The translations under genes and the position numbers were made by a program. Positions 24,605 to 35,280 of a DNA stretch of 64,000 nt are shown piece by piece. The stretch covers positions 6,417,501 to 6,481,500 of the forward strand of contig CP136896.1 of the NCBI GenBank assembly GCA_034359265.1, read 5' to 3'. This DNA comes from Canna indica. Taxonomy: Eukaryota > Streptophyta > Magnoliopsida > Zingiberales > Cannaceae. Below the pieces are notes generated by a model, which had not been told where the DNA came from, searched no databases, and worked only from the letters and a program-made list of their open reading frames with translations. Positions within the stretch are counted from its first letter, which is position 1. Each line of letters opens with the position of its first letter.

Positions 24605-24616
24605 TGGTATCAGAGC
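24605..24616 (+). other. Primer-binding site (tRNA-iMet type)
   Basis: TGGTATCAGAGC, two bases after the 5' LTR, is the standard plant Copia primer site complementary to the 3' end of initiator tRNA-Met. The same site follows the LTR at 58134. Confidence 0.93.
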
Positions 24617-24670
24617 GGGTCGTGGATTGAGATTTTATCATCTCGTCTACATCTTACCTCGATCCGAAAA

Positions 24671-26152
24671 ATGGCACTAGAGAGTATAACATTTGCACTA
24701 CGTAGGTTTGATGAAGAAAACTTTGGTGTTTGGAAGAGTATGATGTATACCTTTCTTAAAACACAAAGTTTAGATCTATTGTGCATACTAAAGAATGAGT
24801 ATGTTGAGCCCACCATCGACATAAATGATTGGACTCAAGAACAAGTTAGATTATTTGAATTGAATGCTAAAACAACGCATCTCCTATATTGCTCATTTTC
24901 AAATGAAATACTTGAAAAGGTTATGCATTGTTCTTCCGCTTTTGATATTTGGGCAACATTAAATATGTTATATGATTATGCTAAAACCGAAGAACTTAAT
25001 TCTTTTGTTGAGGGTGATGATGACAATGGCCATCACCCTAGTACTAACCTCGATTTTGATGCCCAAAGCACTTCTAGCCAAAGAAGCACAAGCAAGAATC
25101 GGAAAAGAAAACTTAGGTGCTTCCTTTGCCAATAGAAGGGACACAAGAAGAAGAATTATCCACTCTTGAAGAAGAAATCCAAAAAGAAGTGTGTTTCTTC
25201 ATCCACATCTCAATCAAGTGAAGCTTCTTCTAGATATGACAATGAAGCTACATCGAACTTTTGCCTCATGGGTCTTCGGAATGAGGTACATTTACTGTCT
25301 TCTAGTCATGATCAAAATAGTGATTCTAGTAGCTCTAAATCCCTTGACATGTCTTATGAAGAACTACTAGAAGAATGCAAAAAAATGTATGTCGTCCTTG
25401 TAAAAAAGAACAAGGAAAATAGAAAATTAAAGAAGAAAAAATTAAGGCTTAGTTCTCATGTGCATGAACTAGAGAATGAAAAATTGAATACAAGTACAAT
25501 TGTTTCTTGCCATGATGATCTTAAGCTTGAAATTGAGATTTTAAAAAGTGAGGTAATAGACTTGAAAAATGAAAATGAAGGTTTGAAATCAAAAATGAAA
25601 CTTAGGAGTAATGATTTGAAAAATGATTTCAAACTTGAGAATGAAAAATTGAAAGTTGAAAATAGCTTGTTGAATTCTCAAATACGAGCTTTACACAAAT
25701 CCATTAATGACTTAAAAAATGAGGTTATTTTTTTGACTAAGAAAACTAGTAATTTATCACATGCTTCATCTTTTAGAAATCCTAGGAATAAAAATGTCTA
25801 TGTAAAGAATGTCAATGTTCATCATCATTCTCATGTTAGGCATTCCACCATTAGACCTCATGATCACAAGAAGAAGAATGAATTTTCCAAGAATGCTCAT
25901 ACTCATCATGTTTCACATGACAAGCATTCTAATAATAAATCTCATGTCCATAGTAAAAAGGAGAAGAAATTTAATGAACATTGTTTTTGTTGTGGTATTT
26001 TTAGCCATGTTATTTATGATTGTGCATTCAAGAAAAATCCAAGTGTAGTTAAGACACTTTGGATTCCTAGGCCAACTCACCCCCAAGGACCCAAAGCCAT
26101 TTGGGTACCAAAAGTCTCATCTTCTTTTGTAGGGGGAGCTACCACACAATAG
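24671..26152 (+). pseudogene. Retrotransposon GAG protein, interrupted by one stop
   Basis: One frame from ATG 24671 (MALESITFALRRFDEENF) to TAG 26150-26152, about 493 codons. The first ~130 residues are a UBN2-type Copia gag domain (FGVWKSMMYTFLKTQ, IWATLNMLYDYAKTEEL). A zinc knuckle follows, but CxxC is succeeded by TAG (25133-25135) and its last Cys is Tyr; the copy at 58277 has the intact form CHLCKEKGHIKKNC. Then come a long Lys/Glu/Asn coiled coil (~residues 240-360), a His-rich stretch, and a second CCHC motif CFCCGIFSHVIYDC. The end (GPKAIWVPKV) is where pol normally begins in Copia elements, but here a stop follows. The protein would package element RNA. Confidence 0.85.
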
Positions 26153-29100
26153 TGAAAAATTGATGATGTGTTGAAGTTGACCAAAGAGTTGAATGAAGAA
26201 TCCCTTATGGTTGCAACTTCAAGCTTTCACCTAGAAGCCTTAGGTAAAATTGGCATCAAACACTTTGGTATTATCTCATATACCTCTTGTTTAAATTAGA
26301 GCTGGAGTTTGATATATGCCTAATATTAGTAAGATTTCCCCGCTCTTAATATATTTCAAATGATTTTTGATTTTTTGATCTTCGGTCTTTTCGGAGACCT
26401 ATGTAGCCTGTAATGGGCTCATGCGACCTTGCAGTTCTAAATCGTAGGCTCATTGTGGCCTTTCGATTTTCAACCAATAGGAAGGGTTGAAGATCTATGT
26501 TTCAAAATTTTACATTTTGAGATCTACCGATTCGTTTTGGTTTCATGACGATTTTACTTAAAACGAATTTGTTGACTATCTAGCTTAGGTTGAAATACTC
26601 AAATGAAGATTTCTATTTCGCCTTGCTATTTAGTATGATAACTTGCTAGTATATAAGATTTGATTAACATTAATAAAGTAAACTTGCAAGTTATAAGTAT
26701 CTTAGGAAGGCTAATAACTAGGAAGAAAAAGATTAGTTTGGCTAAATCATCATGAATAAGATATATCTTTGATAAATTCAAATCTTAATGTTATACCTCA
26801 ATGCTTAAGCTTAAATAATGTCTCAATACTCATGATTAGAATTGCATGGTAAACCTTTGAATTTTCATGAGTAGGTAGAATCTTAGCACTTAGAAAAATT
26901 TCATTGAATGAAACTTGCTCTAAGTTGATACTTACTATTAGAGACATTCATTTAAGTCCAAACTAGTTAAACATGTTTTAGGGACCTTATTCATTAAATG
27001 CTTCATCTTAAGATCCCTTAGATTCATTTTGATATGATGATAACTCCTTAAAATGAATCTCTACTATCTAGCATAGGTTAAGATTTTTAAATAAAAATTT
27101 GCTTTGAGCCTTTGTTATTTAGTAAGTTAGCTTGCTAGTTGGCATCTTTTATTTCATTTTGATACTGACAAAGCATACTTGCAAGTTAAGAAAGTGGTAA
27201 TCATTGAAGGCTGTGCTATCTAAAAGAAAATGAAAAGTAAATGACAAGTTTGGCAAAATTCTATTGAAAAAGACTAAGGTATGGATTTAATTTTGCAAAA
27301 ATCTTAATATAATACTTGAGTATTCATTCTTTAATGATGTCTCTATATACTCATGATTGATGTTGCATGATAAATATTTGAATTTTCATGAGTAGGCAAT
27401 TTCATGATAACTAGGCAATTTCATAATATTAATATTGAATGAATTTGAACTAGTTTGAAATTTTTTATTAGAGACATCATTTTGAGTAAACACCAAATGA
27501 ACATGTTTAGATACACATATCACATGAGTCTAGATATTTAAAACTTGAAAATTCAAGTCTAGATGATCAAATACAATTGGTATTTCACTTTAGGAGACTT
27601 AAGCTTGAAAAGTTGAACTTAAGTCAATAAATCGACTTGGGCATTTCATTTTAAGTCCAAACTTCATAAACATGCTTAGGAATAGGTATGACATGTTTCC
27701 AAGCACTTAGAGTGAAAAATTCATATGGATATAGATAAAATGACATAGAGGTTAATTCATGCTTACCTCTTTTAAATCAAGTTGACCTAAGTCAATCAAT
27801 TGACTTAGTGGTCTCATTTTCAATCCATATTTAAGAAACATTTTAGATTTACTCATGAAAGGTATCCATAGGGTTAAGTTTGAAAAATCATGAGTAAATG
27901 ATAAGATTGAAACTTAGCAAGTTTCATAAAAAACTAGTTTAGTTTTGAATGAAACCATGCTAGGTTGATATCTTGACTTAAGGATATAATTTTCATTTCA
28001 AACTTGACATACTCTATTTTACATGATCATTTTATGGTGTCATAAAAGTTTGAATGAAAATTGAATATGTTTTAAGAATAATTGAAAATCACAAAAATAC
28101 TATTTCAACCTACAATTGGTATCATTTTCAGTTATTTCTAGAGAAATATAGAAAAATCCTATTTAAATTATTCTTGAAACTGCACTTTCACTGAAAAACT
28201 TAGTTTCTTCAGTAAAAATTTTAAAATCTTTCATCAAGAATCTGATTTAAAGTGAATTTTTGAAGTTGGATTTCGAAAACACAAAGTATCATTTATTTGA
28301 AATATCAATCTTTTCGATACTTTGATCTTTCTTCAAAAACTTCAAAAGAAAACTCGATCATGTATACCATTTGGATTTCATTTCTAATAGCATTCACATA
28401 ATTTCTTGACTAAAATCATTTCTAGAAATGATTTTGATATCTTGGATGATAGCTAGAAATATCCATTTGTTTATTAAAATTAATATAGGATGAAGAATGG
28501 TCTTTGAAAATTCTTTTGAGTTCAAACTTTATTCATGCATTTCAAATGACCATTCAATATTTGGTATCAAAAAATTTCATCCAAAAATTGGTACCAAAGT
28601 TTTTCATCAATATCCATTTCTTTATTAAAATTAATATAGGATGAAAAATGGTCTTTGAAAATTATTTTTGGTTCAAATTTTATTCATGCATTTCAAATGA
28701 CCATTCAATATTTTGTATCAAAAAATTTCAACCAAAGTTTTTCATCAAAAATATGATGTTGTATAGATTTAAAAAGTTTGATTTTTTTTTCAAATCTTGA
28801 AGTATAGGTTGACCTAAGTCAACAAAGCAACTTAAAAATTTCATCTTAAGCCCAAACTTGATTCATAGACTTACATTATCTCATGTTTGATGTCTAGATA
28901 CCTAAGTTTGAGAAAACATGAGTAGATAGCAAAAACTTGATACTTAGTAGTTTCATGTTTTCATGCTTAATTCAAAATGAAACCATGCTAAGTTAAAAGT
29001 TTGATTAAATGACATTAGTTTTATTTCAAACTTGATATACATAATTTAAATGACCATATCTTGATATTTTGAAAGTTTGAATGAAATCTAAAAATGTCAT

Positions 29101-29539
29101 GAAAAAGATATGAGTACATTAATAATTGAGTACATACATGATTTTGTTTTGAATTCAAATATTTAGTTTTTGAACATATCATGTATGATTTAAGTTTCAT
29201 ATCAAATATTTGTTTTTCCATCCCTTTGGTTGAGATTTTCATGTTTCATGAAAAATATCCTTTAGAGTCTCAACTTCATGAAAAAAATATTTGTTTTTCA
29301 TCCCTTTGTCTAGATTGACCTTTCTTGCCCTTTTTTATTGATGTCAAAAGGGGGAGAAGAGTATAGGTATAAAGGGGGAGAAAATTATAGATAAATGGGA
29401 GAAAAATATAGGAAATTCATACATAAAGATAGGGGGAGTTTATTTTCATAGATATGCATGTTGATAGTGGGAGAAATCCCTTAGTTGATATTCTATATGT
29501 TTTAATGAATATATTTTCTTAAGGATGTTTGTCATCATC
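26153..29539 (+). other. Non-coding internal region of the GAG-only retrotransposon
   Basis: 3.4 kb of AT-rich sequence without a long frame on either strand and with no pol motif. Short phrases recur (catgagtaggtag, gttgacctaagtcaa, gaaaccatgctaagtt). A ~151-bp direct duplication covers 28461-28740 (atccatttgtttattaaaat; second copy at 28612). Several aaagggggagaa runs occur at 29345-29430 before the final purine tract. Confidence 0.8.
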
Positions 29540-29555
29540 AAAAAGGGAGAGAGAT
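29540..29555 (+). other. Polypurine tract before the 3' LTR
   Basis: aaaaagggagagagat lies directly before the 3' LTR start tgttggc. Plus-strand DNA synthesis of LTR elements starts at such tracts. Similar upstream runs at ~29345-29400 could be extra tracts. Confidence 0.85.
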
Positions 29556-31085
29556 TGTTGGCTTTAGGTTTTCAACCTTGGTCTTAATCTCTTAATCTCG
29601 GTTTTGATGATAACAAATATGAAACTAATATTTCGTCGAGAAATCTTTCAGGTTCCATATCAATTAGTGTTCGATATCCTCGATCGGATAAATCAAAAGA
29701 AATCAGAAAATCAGAAGGGCATTGATCATCGCGCTCGGGGTTCGTCGCGGGAATTTCTCGGAGATCGACATGTGAACCAAAGACGTCTTGGACGAGTCCA
29801 AAGATCACATGAAAAGCTCTCCAAGTTGATGCTCGTTGAAAGCCGAAACCCAAAAACCAAGCGCGGAAGAAAAAGGCTGAAGAAACCAAATTTAGCCTAG
29901 GTTCGGTCAACCGGGCGGTCGACCGAATAGGATAAGAAATTGGCAGTAGCCAATTCGGTCGACCGATCGGTCGATCGAACACTGCCAAAAATTGATAGTG
30001 GCTACTTCGGTCGACCGACAGTGGCCTAATATGAGCAGAATACTCATCGGTCGATCGAATTGAGGATCGCGCGATCGCGATCCTGCTTCCCTCGCGTCGG
30101 TCGACCGAACGGACGATCGGACTGAGGATAGCCGAAAGACGCAGCTCGCATCGGTCGACCAGAATGTGGGATCGAGCAATTTGCGTCTGGGCAGTCGCTT
30201 TGAGCGGTCGACCGGTTGGTCGACCGACCAATCGACCGGGCATCTGCGACGAATAGTTTTCTATCCGTTGAGCTGTCGTTTCTTCATGAGGGTATAAATA
30301 TACCTCATCTACTCCTTTTAATTCTCTTCCTTGACTTCTACAGACTTTATTGAACAATTAAAAGGAAGTTTTTGAGTCTTCCAAAGATCGATTGCAGCGC
30401 ACTCTGTTCTTCCGTCGAGTTCTTCTTCAAGCACCAACTGCTCCTCAACTCGGCTTCGACTCAAAGCACATTTACTGGCGAGTTGGAGGCTACAAGGTTT
30501 GGAAAAGAGTATATAATTTTGGTTTACTCTCTAAGCTCTCTCCACTGTAATTTTTGTTATTATTTGAACATTGTTTAATTTGAGTTTGTGCGTGTGAAGA
30601 CCTAGGATTGTTAGGTCTTGAAATTGGATGGTAGCCTTGGTGTTTGAGGTTTAAATCCATCAGTGTAATTAAACGTAGTTTTACTAGGATTAAGTGGAGT
30701 TGTCCCTTAGGGTTGAGGTAAAAGAGTGCTCTCGATAAGAAAGCGGAGACTTCCAGGTGTGGAAGTGCCTTAGGTCAAGAGTGAGACTTTTCAAGTCAAA
30801 GTCCTCTGTGTAAGGGAAATCGATTTAATCTAGTTAAAATAGTTTGAAAATCCTAAGTGGTGTGCTTAGGTAGTGGAGTAGGTATTAGGGCCGAACCACT
30901 ATAAACTACTGTGTTAGCATTGTTATTTATTGTTGCTTGTTCTTAAATATTTATATCACTTCCGCATCAAATCATTCAATCATAAATTATCTAAACGATT
31001 TGAGAAATGACTAAAATTGAATTTAGACTAATTAATTTAGTTAACATACTATTTACCCCCCTCTAGTGTTGCTATTTCGCCTACA
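29556..31085 (+). repeat. 3' LTR of the GAG-only retrotransposon
   Basis: Matches 23017-24602 along its length; starts tgttggctttagg and ends cgcctaca. TATA box TATAAATA at 30293-30300. It also has the gtcgac/cgatcg-rich block (~29900-30240). Confidence 0.9.
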
Positions 31086-31097
31086 CCAGTAGTATTT

Positions 31098-33340
31098 GAT
31101 TGCATATTTTTAACCAGAAATATATAGATAGATTATAAAGAATATTATATACAATAAATATTACTCTTGATGGATAACAATACTATATATTGATCATCGT
31201 AAAGAAAGGACACTGAATACTATAATATTCTTGATGAATAAAAAATACTATTTTTTACCTCAACGTACAACAAAAATGATAATTCTCGTCTCTATTCCTA
31301 ATGGCTTTTTAAAGATTATTTTACACTAATTTGTACTTTTATTATGTTGGTAGGTTGACTAGAATAAATTATATTTTTATTATTTTGACTATAAATAATT
31401 AATATTTTAATAAAAATATTTTGATCATTTTTCTCTATTTTTTATCTATTTTTTATACTAACCAAGTGAGAAAATAATTATTTCTAATATATTTTTAATG
31501 TCAACCAAGTAATAAAATATTATTCCTTATCTCTTTTATTCTTTATCTATTCATGTTCCTTATATATTTTTATTCCTTATCATTTCATTTCATTCAATCA
31601 AACACTCTCTTTATTCTTTATTTATTTATGTTCCTTATATATTTTTATTCATTATCATTTTATTTCATTCAATCAAACACTCTTTGAAGTGAAAGAAAGC
31701 CTAAAATCTATTCATGTTTCCTATGTATTTTTGTTCCTTGTGATTTCATTTCATCCCATCAAACACCCTTGAAATGTAAAAGATGATCTGAAATGACAAG
31801 GCAGTGGCATGCAATTACACAGAAAAATATATTTGATGTATTATATATATATATATATATATATATTAGGAAGGGAATCTATAAATTTTAGCCAACTGTA
31901 AAAGAATGCAAACTATGTAATTTCAAACAGTGCATATATAATGTCCCTAATTGTGACTCGGACCAAATTAATTCATCATACAATTTTCGATCAAAATTTT
32001 GACTCGCATTAATATGAATATATTACTTACACAAATTATTTGCAACAAAATTTCAGTGTAGAGAAACCCCTGGATCGTGATCTACGTTAGTCACGGGTAT
32101 TATTTATAACTAATATTAATGGGGATGTATATATAGAACCAACCAAACACGATACGTCGTTTATGATGTGCCTAGTCTTTAATTCTTCGAAATCCTCTAT
32201 TATTTTGAGTCCTTAACCATAGACTAGACACTAGTGATGGATATATACCACCCCACTTGATCTACGGCAAAATCGCGGGAAAGAAGACGACTGAACGAGA
32301 AGCGGACATGCATCGAGGACGACAAAGTCATTAAATGAGGGATGGACTGCAGGAGCATCTGTAGTCATCCATAGAATATACTTTTCCCTTCTTCCTGCAA
32401 CGGCAAATCAGTGTTGGCACTCGCTGTCCTCCCCTCGTAATAATAATAATAATAATAATGCTTGCGGTCCAAAAGCCAGGTCGATCCAAAGTGCCATTGA
32501 CGTAGTCCCTCCCAGTCCCACCACGCTTTCCAATTGCCATGCACATTTATTTTGTAGGACGATGGAGGAGACATACCATGGCCTCTAAAGCAGCATATGG
32601 CGTCAAAGGAGCACGTGTTAGCTTGGCCGCAGTGGAAAAAATGTGTGGTGGGAGATCCTAACGCGTACCCCAAGGCTAGATAGATAGCTACATCACTCAC
32701 TGGAACAATTCAGTATCTTATCTTGTATGATTTGAAAGTTGGAGCCGTGAACGGACGCCTGCAGACTGCGCGCAGAGGCAGAGGCAAAGGCCAGCTTCGG
32801 ATGCTTGTGTTTAATGCTCCCCGTTGGCTTCCGGTGGAGGTCTTCTGTGCCTGTTGCCTACTTGCCTCAGGCTGCTGGATTTTTGCCTGGGAGAGGCCGA
32901 TCTCCGACCCACTCCCTGCTAAACGCTAAAGCTGGCGAGTATAGTTATAAACTATATATTTCAAATAAATCAGTTGAGGTTACTTCTCTGTGACTTGATT
33001 CAGTGCTGACGTATGTCATATATTGATGCTAAATTACTAATCACGTTACCAAGTCTCAGTTTGGTTCACACGGAGAAGTAATTTTTTACTGCAAATTATG
33101 ATTCACTTGAATTAATTTTTTATATATATTTTTTAAAAATTATTTAAAAATTATTTAATTAATAAAAAGTTAATTCATAAAAAATATAATTTCTCTTCTA
33201 GAACATATTTGGTTGATATGAATATTTCTTAAAAAGTACATATTAAATTATCAATATATTTTTTTAAAATTTTTTTATAAAATAATATTTTAATTTATAT
33301 GCGTTAGTATATATATATGAAAAAAATAATTTTTTTATAA

Positions 33341-33396
<56 letters not shown>

Positions 33397-34650
33397 TGTA
33401 TATATAATTAATATAATATATACTTTATTATATATAGAAAATTAATTTTTATTTATAGTTAATATAAAAATATTACATATTTTTATTAAAAACACATTAA
33501 ATTAAAATAAATAGGTAAAGAATTCAATGATTATCTAATCTATAATGTTGGGAATATAAATTATAAATTTTGTACTAAATGCAAATGTGAGGATAAAATT
33601 AATTTTTTTCTTTAAATACAATGTAGGAAGTGCAACTTACCTAAGGGGCCTAGGTAAGTTACTTTCTGCATTTTGCAGAAAATTGCACTACTTAAAAAAT
33701 TATACTTCCTGTAAAATGTAGAAAGTGTGTCAATTAAACATGATTATTTTTTCTTGCTTGCTGAAAAGTACAATTTTTTGTAAAAACTAGTATCAATCAA
33801 ACGAGATCTATGTGTTGCATGTTGCTGTGTTGTGCATTCCAAAAAGGAAAAGGTTGATGCTCAGGCTACATTTCTGGGCCTATTTAATTTATTTTTTCCA
33901 CCTAACTCGAGTGACTCTTGAATAACACAATCTCGCTGGGTAGAGAGAACAATTTTAATTCGAATAGAACTAAAAAGGACCTGACAACAACTGGGAGTAT
34001 ATTTTGACAAAATATAGCCAATACATGAATATATTCTCATGCACATAATAATCAAGTAGTTAGGTGGGCTAAGATGATCGAAAAAACTTTTAATTGGACC
34101 TGAAGAGAGGTCCACATACCTTAATGCATGCTTGGTATAGTAAAATTTACCTTGCTAATTCCCATGATTGCATGGACCCGACATGTTTCAGAGCTCCCAT
34201 CTTGTATCATAGAGTATTTGTTTGTAAACTGCCTCACAACCTGCCTTGTCGAAAAGGGAACATTAAATTGGCTCGTTAGGTTTAGCCCTTATTCACGTGC
34301 ACATGAAATTGACAAGACTAGCAACTTGTAACAGCAAGACAAACTTTTACAAGCACTTGCAGTGCTCGTGAGTGCAACTTAATTGCAATATCCTGTATGA
34401 TAAAAGAATAAACAAACGTAAGGTGAGATACAAATGTAGCAGAACTTACCGGAAGCGCATCACTTAGCAGCACGTACTACCAACATCCAGATACATATTT
34501 AAATGTTTTATCTAAAAAAACACTGTGTTGCCTGTTGAAGAGGTTTCCATGATCATATCCTCTGTACCCGAGCATCAACTTCGTGAGAGAACAAAGGGCA
34601 ATAAGAAAAACATGACCAAGGCAAGCAAAATCCGAATAAACCCTGTTTCA
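31098..34650. other. Intergenic region between copy B and the SNF2 gene, repeats only
   Basis: A ~75-bp AT-rich tandem repeat occupies about 31530-31770 (unit containing ttatctattcatgttcc and cattcaatcaaacactc; two good copies and one worn). TA runs sit at ~31842-31866 and 33341-33391, and an AAT run at ~32437-32459. The 32700-32930 stretch is GC-richer but shows no recognisable protein. No RNA gene was recognised. Confidence 0.6.
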
Positions 34651-35280
34651 AGTTCGTGAATTTCTGGATCAATTTATTGATACAACATAAGAAGAAACCA
34701 TAAGATATCCGAAGCAGAGAAATCTATCAACAATGATAAATATTCTCATAGCTAACAGGACAAAAACATGATACTACTTTAGTCTTACTAGAGCAGCCTC
34801 ACAATAACTGCAGAGATTAACAGGACGCTAAGCAATGGACAAAAAGAGCAGCATCACATATTTCACAACCAAATATGAAGGTACATCCTGAATATTCAGT
34901 AGTTGATTTTGAAATAATTAAGACAAATGTACCATCAGATGATTTTCAGAACTCTAATGGCATTGAAAGATTTATACAAATAATACCAATGATGAATACA
35001 ATAGAATTTGACATCCTAACATTCTTTCTTTCTATCCTTTGCTGTAAAACAACTTGACCTATCCTTGAAAAAGCACTATGCTTCCACAAAAAGAGAAAAA
35101 GAAAAAGAAAACTGTGCAAACTCTAGACTTCTATTCACAAAAATAAGCTGGTTAGTACCCCTCCCTCTCAGGTGACCCTGATCATCACCTTATCTAGATA
35201 AAGATCACATAACTAGAAGAACAATATGTAGATTCTCAAATGCTATTATGTTAATCACTGGCCAAAATTGTGCAAAGGAA
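34651..35280 (-). other. 3' flank of the SNF2 gene
   Basis: Probable 3' UTR and downstream sequence on the - strand. A polyadenylation-type AATAAA lies at 34678-34673 (- strand). No other gene is seen. Confidence 0.45.

Larger units (their letters stand above)
23017..31085 (+). mobile_element. Copia-type (SIRE/Maximus-like) LTR retrotransposon with GAG only
   Basis: Two related LTRs (23017-24602 and 29556-31085), a tRNA-iMet primer-binding site at 24605, one gag gene and a polypurine tract before the 3' LTR. The flanks are ctagt (23012-23016) and ccagt (31086-31090), a 5-bp duplication with one mismatch. No protease, integrase, reverse transcriptase or RNase H is seen in 26153-29539. This is the layout of non-autonomous GAG-only elements (TR-GAG), which depend on another element for pol. 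The gtcatcatcaaaaaggg-type end of the internal region and the coiled-coil gag suggest SIRE/Maximus affinity, from memory of that lineage. Confidence 0.9.
16504..31094 (-). mobile_element. CACTA (En/Spm) element, copy B, reversed, split by an LTR retrotransposon
   Basis: The genes lie on the - strand. The left edge (the element's 3' end) is decayed: tactattgaaataatggg at 16504 aligns with cactactagaaaaatggt of copy A. The right edge (the element's 5' end) reads ccaatttctagt up to 23016, is broken by the retrotransposon, and resumes as agta at 31091-31094. Reassembled and reversed it begins TACTACTAGAAATTGG, matching CACTAATAGAAACTTGG of copy C. Trinucleotide ttt flanks both ends (16501-16503 and 31095-31097), fitting the 3-bp duplication of CACTA elements. 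The element itself is about 6.5 kb. Confidence 0.85.

Noticed and set aside
32331..32993. Small genes on both strands before the SNF2 gene
   Set aside because: Overlapping short frames with low-complexity ends (AAT run) and no recognisable domain or splice-supported extension.
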